A DNA stretch of 64,000 nt from Nomia melanderi (GCF_051020985.1 NC_135003.1:8859501-8923500), one strand, 5' to 3'; shown: positions 1-13,100, counted from the stretch's first letter. The notes: a model not told the origin generated them from the letters alone. Numbers and translations are program-made.

Positions 1-780
1 CCAAAATAACATCAAACGTTCCTTACCGAACCACGCAAAACACTTTAATTTCCCTCCGAACCCTGAAGTCACCGCACGTTCTCCAAAATGGCCGCCGCGC
101 GTCTAATTAGACCCGCGAAATTTAAATCCCTTGCAACGACAATTCACAATGGAATCCGGCCGCGTCGCCCGGGGCGGTCGTGGGGCTTGATTATAATACT
201 CGCGACGGTAATTCGCAATTTATTTGTCCGTTCTGACACGCCACCAGAGGATACTCGTAAAAAATCCGGCGGGACGTTAGCGCGACGGCAAGGAGATCGT
301 TGAAAAGGCCGGCGAGCCAGTTCTTTTTCCTGCGGTGCCCTCCACCCCCCCGGACCCCTGCCGGCCACCGATCCCCCTCGCCCTCCACCCTTCCTCCCTC
401 CTTCGGCGACCAGGCCACGGTAATTCCCATTCCGCCTCATTCCCCAAGGGGTTAGTTTTCACGCGGGTTAGGCGAGTAATATGAGCTGCCACTCAAGGGC
501 CGTTCTGTATTACCGGTCGAGTAATTATGGCAAAACCTGCACACGCACATGCACACACACAGAGACACAGACATACTCGCGTACACATGCCACGGTGCCG
601 TCGAAAGCGACGCGGCTACATTGTAACGTTATGTGTTCGAATTGTTGCGAAAACGAGCGACTGTACCCGGCGAGGGTGGAACTGGAAAGCAGGAGTGAAG
701 TCGACACCGTCGTTTCTGTCACGGACTGCCACGCCGCCGAGTAATTAAGGTACCCGTTCACTTCCGGCCGAAGTCATCGG
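1..780. other. GC-rich non-coding block with a well-initiated short ORF
   Basis: No recognisable gene. A 71-codon frame at 88-303 (+) begins in a good eukaryotic start context (CAAAATGGCC) and holds one hydrophobic stretch (WGLIIILATVIRNLFV). The opposite strand is open over the same DNA, as expected for GC-rich sequence, so coding is not supported. The start region CAAAATGGCCGCC also resembles a YY1/Pho-type GCCAT site. Positions 320-400 are C-rich on the + strand. A CA-rich stretch lies at 538-600. Confidence 0.5.
538..600 (+). repeat. Degenerate CA-rich simple repeat
   Basis: The stretch consists of interrupted CA dinucleotides, with the longest pure run around 552-560, mixed with GAGACACAGACATA. 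It is low-complexity DNA. The Thr/His-rich ORFs read through it come from the repeat and are not genes. Confidence 0.6.
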
Positions 781-3190
781 AGAATTCGAAACGAAATTTT
801 AGATCGGAGTTACTCTTTGTAATAACGAAACGGTTTAGGAAGTTGTACGCGAAAAACCCAGTCGGTGGATAAATATATTAGAATATTTTATTGTCAACGA
901 TTCAATGAATTATTCGATACACGATTATACGTGACGATAATAGAAGTTGGTGATAGAAGCTTCATTCTAACAAACAAAATACATAATTTCTTAGTTCTAC
1001 GTGCAATGTTCTCGTGTACCGTTTCATTTGATAAACATTAGAGTACGTTGTTCCTGTCGTGTGACGCGACTTTCAAATTATTTTTCACTTGAAGATACTG
1101 GAATCGAGCGAAGGAAACAACAAGAGATTCGTGGCGATAAAGTTGAATAAGACCGGCGTATTTCGAATATCCTTTCGAACGGTAAACGCGAGTGCGTTTA
1201 TCGGGGATTAACGAAACTTCTCTTCGGCCAATGAGAGTGTATCCGATAGCGTCGACCGTACTTTATTGCATCGCACGACGAAAGTGAGGGCATGAGTGCT
1301 CGCGGCGTGTAGCGGGATCGGCCGCGTCACGTGCTATCCGCGCGGCGATACCCGCTCGACTTACACCGTATCGCGGATTTAATTTGGGCCCCGGCCTCCT
1401 TTGCCGCGGTGCTTATCCAATTAGGGGCCGGGATACTCGTCACTTTAACGACGTTCACTTTTACACGGAACCGTTGTGAAACGAACTATTTCCATCGCGT
1501 TTTTATTCCGGTCGTCTTCATTCGATCCCCACTTTTTCACTCTCCCAGGGCCGGCGGTTCTTATTAAAAGTAACGAATCGCGAGTGGAGGTAATAAACAT
1601 TTACGAGATACGGCGAAGTGGCTGAAATATTTAATTAACGGAACAATCGCTATTAATTAAATGGGAATGAATAATTATTCCGCCGGTTATTAAAATTCTC
1701 GGCTACAAGCTTTCGATATCACGGTCGTTAGAATGGAACACCGCTGCAAATATCGTTTAAATTTTATATCCGCTCGCCGGTATTTGTATTAATTACCGGC
1801 TATATTAGCCTAATTAGGCTAATTAGACCCAGGATATATATTTGCGCAATGCGGGATGCAAAGCCCAAAGGACCGGCGCGTGTTTGCGTGCTGTGATCAC
1901 TGTGATCTAGAATCTAAATCCCGGAGCTAGAGAGTTAGAGATTTCTCGTTGGAAGCGAATTTGAAAATTCTTGAATGATCTTCGAAGAATTATAGATAAG
2001 TGCCTCATAGGATCACCCTATAAAAAATATTCTATACGCGCGTTCAATTCTTCAGCAGATCCATGAAAAATATTGTAGACAGCATATATTAGGAAACTAT
2101 CGAAAAATTAATAACACAAAGTACATTAAGTGTTACTAAATGCGACGAAGAATAATTGAAATACAGCTATCGTTAAGAATGCCTAAAAATGATTAATTAA
2201 CCTACATACACGCTTCCTACTTAATGCAGTTACAAACTCGCATAAAAACCGATCGAAATCAATTTCCCAAAAGCAAATACGCACACTGAGAAAACCAATA
2301 CCGTGTTCCTTCAACTCGTCGGCTCATCGCACAATCATTTTTTCCCTCGTACAAATTACACGACACCCTGCATTAGTATTCCTCGGAATATCCGCGCCAT
2401 CTAATTCCGCCAATCAAAAGCGCAGCACGACAGCCGAAAAGTATAATCCCAACAGAGGCTTAATAAAGCAAATAATTAAATGTACCATCCTGATTGCAAC
2501 GAATCTAATTATGGAAGAGGAGGGGTGATGGTCGTTTCTCGGGAATGGTCCCTCCGGCTCTTCGAAATCGTCTAATTTGCCTGATGAAAAGGGTGTCGGG
2601 CTCGGGCGTGAACCGTTGGGGGCCATTGGCGTCGCGACGCGATTATCATCGTCGGGGCATGCTGCTCTGCGGTGTTCCCTTCGTTTCCATTATCCCTTGT
2701 TCCTTCGTTTTTTTTCTCTCTTGCGGCCCTATCGAATCCGCGGAAGCGCGACTTGACGCCCGACGGATCCGCGTACGCTCGTCGAACCCTTTCGACGTCC
2801 TCCCACACGCCCTCTCGCCGCCGCGTCGCGCCGCCCGTCTCTTTATCACTCCACCCTTGGCGGCACGAACGACGTTACGAGGGCGATACCGGGCAACGTG
2901 GCGATACCTGCACGAGCGCCTCTTTGTTCCAGCGTGTCCGCCATTGTGCCGCTTCCCGTTTGCTAGACTATCGCGATAAACAGCCGGAAAAGCCACAATG
3001 AATGACGCGCCGCGGCTGTAACCGTTGCGCCTCGCGACTCTCGCGCGTCGATATTCGCGGACACCGAGAGTTTTCGTGGGTACAGTATCGTTGATGGCGT
3101 ATCTTGCGATTGGTTGCTTGTTAGAAATTGTGGGACGTTGGGGAGAGGATTTAATGTGATCTGTTGGGAACGTTACAAAATAATTGCGCG
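780..3190. other. Non-coding block, mixed composition
   Basis: AT-rich from 780 to 1180, GC-rich from 1180 to 1560, AT-rich from 1570 to 2500, then GC-rich from 2520 to 3080. ORFs overlap on both strands in the last part (2545-3001) and none resembles a known protein. The only ordered element I see is a homeodomain-type palindrome at 1807-1820. No RNA gene or mobile element was recognised. Confidence 0.5.
1807..1820. promoter_or_regulatory. Perfect 14-bp palindrome with a homeodomain core
   Basis: AGCCTAATTAGGCT is a perfect palindrome centred on TAATTA, the core bound by many homeodomain proteins. A further TAATTAG follows at once. Such cores are common in AT-rich insect DNA, so a regulatory role is only an inference from site symmetry and clustering. 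Confidence 0.25.
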
Positions 3191-3194
3191 GATG

Positions 3195-3276
3195 TTTTCT
3201 TGATCTTGTAAATGAAATTGTTCTGTTTTGGAATTCTTGATCTTGTAAATTTAATTATTCTAATGTTGGTTTGGAA
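3195..3276 (+). repeat. Two-copy tandem duplication, period about 37 bp
   Basis: TTCTTGATCTTGTAAAT occurs at 3197 and again at 3234. In each copy it is followed by a T-rich spacer and a TTTTGGAA or TTTGGAA end. The second copy is slightly longer and diverged. It lies in AT-rich, gene-free DNA. Confidence 0.6.
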
Positions 3277-6200
3277 TATTTCATTTGAGGCAACGCTGAT
3301 GTTGACACATTTATTAGATTATGAATTGAAGGAGTACGATTAGCTTCAATTATTCGTTTTAGTTATCTTTATGAATGATAGCTTACGTAATAAGGGCATT
3401 GTGCTTTGAAAGTTTAGTCATGCCATAAGCTTAGTAGTGGCTAGTTATAAAAGTTGAGGAACGTTGTTACAGAGGAAAAAACGTGTGTAAGTTATTAAGT
3501 TTCTTTGGAAGTAATGTTGAAAATTTGCAGTCTTTTGTATATACTATCACTTCGTGTATAATTACGAAATGGATTCATTTTATTCCTAACAAAAGTATTT
3601 ATAGGAGGCTGTAAATTATCCAAAAATATCATCGGTTCGAATAACAAGTATTCACAATGCCACTCCATATTTCTAACATGTAAAACGATATAGCAAATCT
3701 ATATTGATAAAGATGGTGACAATTCCAAAGAGAACACATAAAGGCTGACATAATAACGTCTGGAGTGATAGTCTGGAAAGTGTTTCGGCCTCATTTGACC
3801 GTAGTATCTTTAATCGTCTAGATCGATACGATGGCGAACAGGCAGCGTGGGCGATTTACAATCGGCCGGGAACGAGATCGCCGGCAAAACCGAAATTTAT
3901 TGGTCGCGGCGCATTCGTTCCGTTAGTCGATTAGGCTTTGCGCCTTAGAATCGGCCGATAAATAATAATTTGCCATCGCGGCGACGTGGAATCGCGTGTT
4001 TACGAACCCCGATACGAAATAATCGTGGCGCGCAGTTCGGCCAGCTGCCAGGAAATGAATTCCGCGAATACCTCGTCCCACATGTGCGTGCGATTTCTAA
4101 TAATTTTCTCATAGATGCGCACTTTACACGAACAATTTACTGAAACGCGCTCTCGCGAAAGATTTACAAAATATTTTCATAATTTCCATACGAAAAATTT
4201 TTCTTCCATTCACGCCCACGCGACTTCATACGCTACGCATATTGTAAACAGAAATTAGCGCTTGCGCTCCTTGTTCTTAATTAAATTCTCCAGAGTAAAA
4301 TGTAGGTGATCTCTGCGAAACGTATAACGTATCCCATTCATGTTTGATACAGAAAATTTCGCCACCTTCGAGTTTCCTATTTCAGTAGTTCTTAAAAACG
4401 TCTTAACTATATATTCTCGTTACTCGAAACAGTATTCTCGGTCTCAAGGTTCCCATCCAACCTTCTCACGAGCTTTTCATTCTTTGGTCAACAACTCAGA
4501 AACATATATATCCCATTTCTATCCAAATCCTACTACTCCCGCCAGCCTAATACACGACACTGACATTCAAACTTTAAAATCTTCGTTTCGCAACGCTATC
4601 CGGCCGACAGCCATCGACAACTGTCTCGGCAAGGACAAAAGAACATGGCCAATCGTTGCAATCTCGCAAATGGCGCCAGGATCAGCTTAACCCTCCCTCG
4701 GTCACTCGATCCGGTGCGCTCGCGAGCGCGAATTCCGTTTCGATTTTCGATTGAGCACCGTCACGGGATCCGCATCACCGGCACACGTAGGTACAGTATC
4801 CAGGCCTGCTCGCCCACGTACACATGCATATGTATAATAATAATGGCGGCCGTGTGCTTGCGCGCCGCGAGAAAATAATGTGAGAACGATTTCTTCCTGG
4901 GCGCATCATTATCTCCCTCTTTTCTCTTCGCAGCGATCGATCTGTCGAGCCGATTCCGAGCCGGACCGGACAACCCTGCAATTACTATCTATTATCTTCT
5001 GGCGTGGGTGTAGGTATAATCTCGCGATCGTGTCGAGAGCCACTCCGTCCCCTACCCTCTCCCGTCGTCCTCGTCCGGGCAACACACCCTCCCCGCACCC
5101 CGTTGTTCTGTCCACGGCTTTCGCCTGCCTCGGCTCTCCTCGAAACACTAACCTCCGTTAACGGAAAGCAGAGCAAATAGAGAGAGGCAGAGGCCCCGGA
5201 GCTGGAGGGAACGGAGCTAAGACACTGTCCAAGGAGATGAAGAGAACGAGGATGGTTACAATGGCAGTGTCGTGCGCCGACAAGGAACCGGTCTTTTTGC
5301 GAGTCAGCTGAAAATCTTTCGAGTTTTCTGGCCCCCGACGCGACGCTTCGTGATTATTCTTCTGTATGTACATTCTTCGCGCGATACCTGGCGCCCATGA
5401 AGCCTGGCGGCTGGTATGCTTGTGTTGCATAGGTGATTCGATATTTCGAGCGTTGCGAATAATAGTTTCTTTGTTTTGTTATGTTTTCTAGGTGGTTCTT
5501 GTTTGCACGGTATTTCGGGGCTTTTATTGATTTGTTTTATTGTTGTTTATACGTGTTATTTATATCCAAGGTGTTGTTCTTTGCGAGTTGTTTTGTTGAT
5601 TTTAATAGAGAAACTGCAGGAATGTTTTGGTATAACAGTTGTGACGTGAAGATTTGAGTATGTTTGTTGTTTCATATGAAATCTTTGTAGCATTTAATTG
5701 GGAGGAAGATTTATGGAATTACTAATTGATGTAGCTCGCGTGCAGATATACATTGTACCTGGGGGATTAGTAGTTCACAGGTGTTTCGGTCTCTAGCATT
5801 AAATGGTTGATCGAATTAATCGTGATTGGTAGAAATTTGGATCACCTGGGTAACTGATACTCTTGTATTTCTCTGTATCTAATGTTTTGTAACGTTGATG
5901 TTATAAAATACTACTTACATAGTAGACGTTGTATTGAATTACTTACTGTACTTGATCAGAAATGGTTATCAATCAGATTGAAGTCAATTAGACGGATCTA
6001 AGCAGTGCAGGTTGAATGATCGCGCGATAAAGAGTTTGGACGGTGCTGAGAACTAGTTGTCACTGTTTAAACCTAGCGCCGCTGATCATCAAAATAAATT
6101 CTCGATAAATTAAAAGTGTATTCAATGTTTAACGCGAGGACATTAACAGACGGTAAGCACTCGTCGGCGAAAACACCGGAATCAATGGAAAGTAGTCCGT

Positions 6201-7400
6201 TTTCGAGCTTTCAGTCCGCTCCTCGAGCGTTCGCTGTATTAGCATATGCAAATACGCTGGTAAAAGGGGGTCAAGCTTATTTATGTATTTCGTTGCCGAT
6301 GCTTTTTCCTCCCGGCCACGGATCCGAGGAGATTTGCTCCCGTTTGAACGCATTTTTACGAGTATCTGTTGCACACTGATTTACGTTCCCTTAATGAATT
6401 TATAATTTCCGGGGGACACGGCCCGGCTGAATGAAAAAGCGCGAGCGAACTCCGAAACGGATCGCTGGAACGGGTGAATAAACATTTTTCGAAGGTGAAT
6501 ATTTATGTTAAATGAATGTCATCATTCTTCCCTTTAAATTTAAAGCATTTTAAGAACAACGCCAGAGATTATTTAGATAAGTTTAAGCGCTTGTGGCCTA
6601 AAGTGGTTTTTGTTTTTCGTTTCAGAACGTTTAACGTAATTACTTCGTTCTATTAAATTTGAAGACATTATATTATTAATTTATTTATACCGTTTAGAAT
6701 GACTGAAATTACATTTACGTAACTACTAATTGCGACGTTCCAAATGAATGTAACATAAATCAGTAAAGTTACGATTAGTTTACCGGTGACATTAATACGA
6801 AAAGTAAATGTCTACGTAATTTTAGTTGCTCTAAACTGATGCATAAACTTCAATATTTGCATGAGCATTCGCAATCTAAATGAGAACTAAGTGTACCAAT
6901 GACCAATCAATTATCCATTGGTACATAATGGCACCAATTTGGGTCAGACATTGCTGCAGTCCCTAACTGCATCTCATTCTTATGCAATATTCTACAAACT
7001 CTATACGCATTAATTTGTTTACGCTCAATTATCGTGTAACAAACAGGACGTAATTACAATAACAACGTCAACAACAACAATCAGACTATCAAATTCGATA
7101 TCCAGAATCATTATCAAAACATCCCAAACCTCTCTTCCATTGAAACACTAAATTTGACAAATATCAGTGCATTACTCACAAATGCATCCATCATCCCCAT
7201 TTTCCAAACTACTTACAAACCACTTGCAATGATCAATCCCCCGAATACGCCCCAACCAAGTGATTAAAATTTTCAGTTAGACCATTTTCAAGCAACATTC
7301 GTTCTAAAATATGATTCAAAAGTCGAGAAATTTGAAAAGGTTCAGCGAATACTTTTCCAGAAATGATTCAGCGCTTCATACACGTAGAATTCCCACAGTT
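3277..7400. other. Non-coding block
   Basis: AT-rich DNA alternates with GC-rich patches at 3780-4080 and 4640-5180. Frames such as 4340-4690 (+) and 5158-5430 (-) have no recognisable domain and fit chance. A YY1/Pho-like AATAATGGCGGCC lies near 4840. From 5430 to 6100 and from 6500 to 7340 the sequence is AT-rich with no ordered repeat, hairpin or RNA gene that I could see. Confidence 0.5.
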
Positions 7401-7419
7401 GTTCGCCAGTAATCGCGAG

Positions 7420-7560
7420 TTCTTCGTCTTCTTCTTCTTCTTTCTCGTCCTCTGTCCTCCGCCTCGTCTCCTTCCTGTTGTCCTTCGCCCCCTCCGCCCT
7501 ACCGTGGATCCCCCACCAGCCATTCCACTTTTAAAGACTCGCGCGGAGGACCCGTGAGTA
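7420..7560 (+). other. Polypyrimidine tract with acceptor-like and donor-like signals
   Basis: About 95 nucleotides of almost pure pyrimidine (7420-7515) end in CCCCACCAG at 7511-7519, which resembles a 3' splice site. The sequence GTGAGTAC at 7554, a near-consensus 5' splice site, follows 34 nucleotides later. If both were used together they would bound a 34-nt microexon at 7520-7553. No coding content supports this, and pyrimidine tracts are common in this window. Confidence 0.2.
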
Positions 7561-9210
7561 CTCCAGATGGTCGTTTTCTATGGATTTACATTATTTACAA
7601 ACTGGTTTCTCGCGATGTGAAATAAAAATCGTTGTCTCCCACCCCGCCACCTTCGGGCCCGTCAGAAGCGCGACGAAAAAACCGTTGGACAGTGGGGGAC
7701 GTCTCCCTTCGAAAGACGTACGAGTCGCGCGGCGATCCGCGACGTATATGTACGTCGCCGTGTCCCCGCGGTTCCTAAGTACCACGCCGTGACGTTCGAC
7801 GGGCCCGGGACACCACGAAAAAATTGATATCCCGTGGATGGTCCCCCCGGTGGAAAAAAAGACACGCGAATTGTCCAATTCCGCGATCGTCGTGCCTCGA
7901 TTTGTCCATTGTTTTTCGGCTCGTCTCCGCTTTTTCACGTGACCGTGGAGAAAAAGCTTCCGGTGACGCTTCGCGGGTGGCTCGCTCGTCTTCGATCTCA
8001 CCTCCCGTCCGCCTTCCTTTCGTCGTGCGTGCGGATAATTAAGGCAATTTTCGTAATTATTAGCTTGCCCGGGAAATGAATAGCTTGGCCGAACGATTAA
8101 AACACCATTACCCCCGCCGTGAGGCTATAAAGCGTGTAGAAAACACTACCAGTTGGTTTTTTTTTCTTTTCTTTCTTATGGAAATGGATTACGTCTTCTA
8201 TTATTAAAATTAATTACTTTAATGGAGACACGATTATAATGGGATTATAACACTTCGCTTGTATTAACGACGATTACTTCCGCCGATGGCTCCAACCGTT
8301 TGATTCTTTGAGCGTCGCTGGTTGCTCGCTTTAAGATCGCAGATAATTACCATACACGGGAACAAAAGGAATAGGTGGATCCATAATGGGGAAGGTTATT
8401 GTGAAAGTCAGCGTAATTCAGTAAATTACTGGTGTACGCTTGCGCGAGCTTGTAATAGATGTTCAAGTTTCACTTATGTTCGATGATTCTTATCTTTATG
8501 AACGATTAATTATGCGCGCGGAATCTGCGATGTTAGGAACTCATAAATACAATGTCGTTGGGAACTGTGAAGAGTCTGCGTACAAAAACTTTATGAAGAA
8601 TTTTTACTACTTCATAACCACAGGATATTCCTGCAACGTGTAATTATTTTAATGAACAGATTACCCCCAGACAAAAAGCTTCATCGATGAAAATAATAAC
8701 AATCCAGGGAGGAAGTCTGAAGATCGCCGATTCGAGTTGTAATAAAGTATCATCTTACTAACACCACTAACCTAATAAAAAAGAGAAATCAAGTTTGACA
8801 GCGTGCCTGGTAATTAATTAACTTTTCAGCCGTCGAGGAAGTAAACCGTTGAATTGACAAACGAGCATTGTTCCTTTCTGCGTTATGCGCCGTAGCGGTC
8901 CGCGAGATAAAACACGTATAAATTAAGTTAGCGTTCGCTTTACACGCGAAACAGGCGTCACTGTAGCCTGCGTTACAACATTTTTACACCGGCGGCCATA
9001 TATTACGCGGAGCGCAAGCCTAGGAGTATCTAAGCGAAAATAACCGGTTTTATCTAAATTGCGTTGTACCGGTGATTAGCATGAAGCCTCTGCCTCCCTT
9101 CCTTTTTTTTCCATGGCGCACAGAGGGTTGCACGCGTACGTGCGCGCCGTATCATCGGGAATGAATTTTCAATTTGCGACGGAGCGGACCGTTCGGCCTC
9201 TCCCTAACCA
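7560..9210. other. Non-coding block
   Basis: GC-rich to 8045, then mostly AT-rich, then GC-rich again from 8870 to 9200. A TATA-like TATAAAG at 8126 is followed by ACCAGTTGG (A at 8151), but the 25-nt spacing is shorter than the usual TATA-initiator distance. A 68-codon frame at 8440-8643 (+, TTG start) has a balanced amino-acid composition but no recognised motif, and an in-frame TAA lies just upstream. I do not call it a gene. Confidence 0.45.
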
Positions 9211-9751
9211 TTAACACTTTCAGTGACCAATCAATCCTGGGGTATCTTCATTTGATCGACTCAATTACTTGTTACAATTACATTGCGAATTCTTATGCCG
9301 TATGGAATTGTTTTTAGATCAACGTTTATTCATAGCAACTTAGAATTTTGACATATTGAAATTATTAAGGTGACCGGAAAGTTTGGTTTTGTCAATCGAA
9401 GTCAATTTTTCTGACTAAACTGATTATTAATTAGTGTCAAACGCAACATTTACGGTTATAATATATGTGCTTTTAAAGATTAAATTCTGTAATATCATTA
9501 CTATCAGTATTAATCTGCCCATATGAAATTAATTTTCAAGATTAGTTCCTTAATCTGTTCACATTACTTTATTCAAACTATTAAATTAATAAAAAATAAC
9601 ACCGTTGTTATCAAAATATACTAAATACAAAGATAAACCTTTTATATCCTCTTGTGATCACTTCAACATAAATCTTCAAAACTTCGTTCAACCCCCCAAT
9701 GAATATTTTTCTGGGCAACAAACGAAAATGCCTCCCGACGAAAAGGGTTAA
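9211..9751. mobile_element. Possible TTAA-bounded element (541 bp), non-autonomous
   Basis: This AT-rich segment sits abruptly between GC-rich flanks. It starts with TTAACACTTTCAGTGACC at 9211 and ends with ...ACGAAAAGGGTTAA at 9748-9751. Read inward, the ends are TTAACACTTTCAGT and TTAACCCTTTTCGT, an imperfect inverted repeat. The left end also resembles the half element at 31179 (TTAACACGTTAAGTGCC). No transposase frame is present. The boundaries rest on the composition break plus short termini and could be coincidental. Confidence 0.3.
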
Positions 9752-10049
9752 ACGATAAACCGGTCGCGGCGACTGCGTTGCACGAAATCGCATCTTCAAT
9801 TGTGACTGTGAAAGATTCCCAGTCGGAGATTTCCTGGATTCGCGGAGCGGTCCCTATCTCGAGGAGAACGCGTCGCTCTTAATTAACGCCTTTATGCCGA
9901 TTAGGCCACTTGTAATGATCACGATACCACTGACACTCCATATTTCACGATTTTAATGATCCCATAAAAACTTGGCCCCTCGCAGACGCCGGAGTGTTTT
10001 CAGGGAAAGAAAGAGAAAGATTAAGACGCGCCGGGAACGTGAACGGGAT
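9752..10049. other. GC-rich spacer, nothing recognised
   Basis: Short non-coding stretch between the AT-rich segment and the GA-rich repeat. A small minus-strand frame at 9611-9799 overlaps its left end and has no recognisable feature. Confidence 0.5.
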
Positions 10050-10074
10050 AAAGAAGAGAGACGGAGAGGGAGAG

Positions 10075-10122
<48 letters not shown>

Positions 10123-10252
10123 GGAAAGAGAGAAAGGGAGAGAGAGAAAGAGAGAGAGAAAAAGAGAGAGAGAGCCCGAGAGAGCGAGAGAGGGAGAGAG
10201 AGAAAAAGAGAGAGAGAAAAAGAGAGAGAGAGAGAGAGTGAGAGAGAAAGAA
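10050..10252 (+). repeat. GA-rich microsatellite, about 200 bp
   Basis: The + strand is almost pure purine. (GA)n runs are interrupted by GCGAGAG, GGAAAGAG and GAAAAAGAG units, and the longest uninterrupted (GA) run is at about 10078-10113. All frames over it give Arg/Glu-rich (+) or Ser/Leu-rich (-) peptides and are artefacts. Long GA tracts can bind GAGA-type factors or form H-DNA, but nothing here shows use. Confidence 0.9.
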
Positions 10253-13100
10253 ACGCGGCGAGCGGGACGCTAGTGTGTACGTGCCGGTGGCGGAGTGAGT
10301 ATGCGAGTGAGAAGGCCGATGATCGCAGTACGTGTCACCCAATCAACCGGTTGCCCCCGGCGTGGCGAATTAATATAATTTATGAAAATGAGCCTCACCG
10401 TCCGATGGCCACTTGATTCTCCGAGGCATTCGTACATTCGAAAGCCACACGATTCAGGCCCTGTAAGAATTCTCCGTTAACCGGTCGCCCCTCGCCATAT
10501 TGGCTCCCTACGCCGATTTTTCTTCGGTTCGGTTATTTATTTTATGCTTGAGCCTTTGATTAGCCTCCGCGAAATTCATTGCGCGGGATTACGTTATTAA
10601 TGAACGCGGAGGGTACGCGGGTGACCGGGTCCTTTGAAAACACTGATTTCGAGGATATTTTCAGCGGCCCGAACCGCGACCGATCGATTCGCTTCCCTTG
10701 ACAGTGGTGTGTATTCAATGTAACGGTTGGAATAACTGGATTTGTTCCTTATGTGTCCTGGAATCGACGAACTATTTGTACGCGAGGAGAGCAGGGCCGG
10801 AGGGGCAGAGCGGGAGGGCGGCGGATTTTATTGCGTGGCTTTTTCCCTCAGTCGGGAGGAAACGTGAGGTTTGCACGGAGCTGCGCGCTAAATTAATTAC
10901 GAATATAACTCTCTCGATTTTACGAGTTTTTCGATTCTGTGTTTATCGAGATCCCCTGGTTTCGAGTTTAAAAAGCGGACAGAATCGACAAAAGTTTCAT
11001 TTCAACCGGATATTGTCGCGCACGCGCGGGTTTCGCGATGTATTGTTTTCATATTCGCGTTACCGTGAAATTCGTTCTTCCTGTTTCTGAGATTGTTTAC
11101 AATATCGGCTTGCCTGGACGCGTGCTACCGTCGGTGTTAAGCAGAGGAATTGTCTGAAATAAAATCGTGCGCGAGATGAACAGAATACAGGAGGTTTTTT
11201 CTAAGTATGTACAAGAATACGGTGAGTTTACACGAAAATATGAAGGTGGAAATTCGAATCGAAATTGTGAAGGGTTCGACGTAGGAATCAACTGAATATA
11301 AAGATCCGAAGATCTGTTTTTAAGATCCAGGATTATTTGATTTTGTCTAGAGATCTTTTACGTGGGATTCATAAGTTAGAATATGCTTTGGTTTTAGTTT
11401 TTAGGTTTGAAGATGTTTTGAAGGTATATTTATTTGTGGTATCGTTGATAGATTTATTGGAACTTTAATTTTAGGGTCTTAGAGACAGGTATTTCTGATT
11501 TAAATGTTATGATGCAGCTTAAGGTTTTCAGTCTAAATTTTCGAATTCATTCTTTTCAAATTCGAAACGATTCTATTACGGATTTCTAATCTTTAGTTCG
11601 TCTGGTTTTAGGCTCTCGATTCTACATATATCATACCCAAATCGTTCAATATTTTACTTATATAACAGAATATAATTTTTTACTTACTGAAATTGTAGTT
11701 CGTTGGCAATTCGCCTGGAGCTGAAACAAAAATATGAATAATCTTTACAAGGAGCGAACACTTTATAGTTTATAGAATTATTTTACATGTTTAATACCTT
11801 TCGGATAGAAACGTTAAACTCGTTTCGACTGTACGCCATCATTAATGAATAGAAAAAAAAGAAACCGAACTACCTTAAAGATATGAATTTCGCAATCAAT
11901 TATGGGAACCTAACTTTTCCACATAATATCGAATTCTTCCGTGCACAGTCGCAAGCTTCCGAGCACAGGCGAGCGCATTCATCACGCACAACGAGAGGGA
12001 ACGTATCCTATCGGAAAATCGCAACATCCACGCCCAATTGGTTTGAGAATTTGAATATTATCTCTGTTTATTGGATCATATTAACGAGCACAAATTCCGT
12101 GCGTTCAGCTTAAATAGCAAAAAGGATCACGGGAACGAATTTTTTGACCGGCCCGTCCCCTCTTCAACCCTTCAACGTCCCTTGATGCGTCCATGCTTTT
12201 TCATGGCGCGCGCAATTCACAGATTAAAGCTCGAAACATTTGGAAAATTATTCGTCGCGTTTAACGTTTCGTTCGTTCAATCGAAAAATGAAAAAAGGAA
12301 CAGAGAGCTCGCGAATCCTGAAATGCCTGAAAGGAAAAAGTTCGAATAATTTAATTAGCGGGAAACCGTTTTGCGAAATGTTTCCACGGGGCTTACAGAA
12401 TGCCGCGGCCTTTACCGATTTTTGTACAATGTATTATACACGTGTGCATCTGAATGCTATTAACAACTTTGAAATATTTATTCGAATATACGTAAGCGCA
12501 TTATTCAATTACCGTTAATTGAATCGATTCATTACACAACAATTAGAATCGTCAATGAATAGCCATTCCAACAACCATTCAAAATGTCGTTCGCAATTTT
12601 TCTCCGGCTACGTTATTTCCTGTCGCTTTTATCTTTCCTTCTCTGTCGTAAAAATCAAAACGATGCAAATGCGACGTAAACGTCCGCCACGAATGAACAG
12701 CGTGTCCTTACGCGCGTACACCTCATAAAAATTTCAAGAAATCGATAAAACACGAAATTCTGTTAACACGATTTCATCCGCGCGTCAGCTACTTCCAATC
12801 TTACAGAATTATTACAGGAAACAACGTTTCCATTTAACACTAGCTTTGCGAAACGCGTTACATTGATGTTGAATTTTATAAACATCACTCGGTAAACGTT
12901 TACATCGGTTTCGATGTAAATTACACGCAAATTACATTCACGTAATTTCATTAAATATCGTAACGCGTAATATAATGCGGACAAAAGCACGGAGATTTTC
13001 TTCCTCGATTATTATTTATATTTCGTAAAAACGATACGTTTTATCTAATAAAATATCCTAACCACGGAGACTGTTATTGAAAGAAACGCTGGTAGCGAAT
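10253..13100. other. Non-coding block
   Basis: GC-rich to about 11090, then AT-rich. The frame at 10698-11090 (+, 130 codons) has no recognisable domain and ends in ordinary GC-rich DNA. From 11290 to 11880 the sequence is plain AT-rich. From 11880 to 12990 several short frames overlap on both strands and none is convincing. A GTGAGTATG donor-like match at about 10294 lies just after the GA repeat. Confidence 0.5.

Noticed and set aside
9953..10416. Arg/Glu-rich and Ser/Leu-rich ORFs
   Set aside because: Pure translation of the GA microsatellite.
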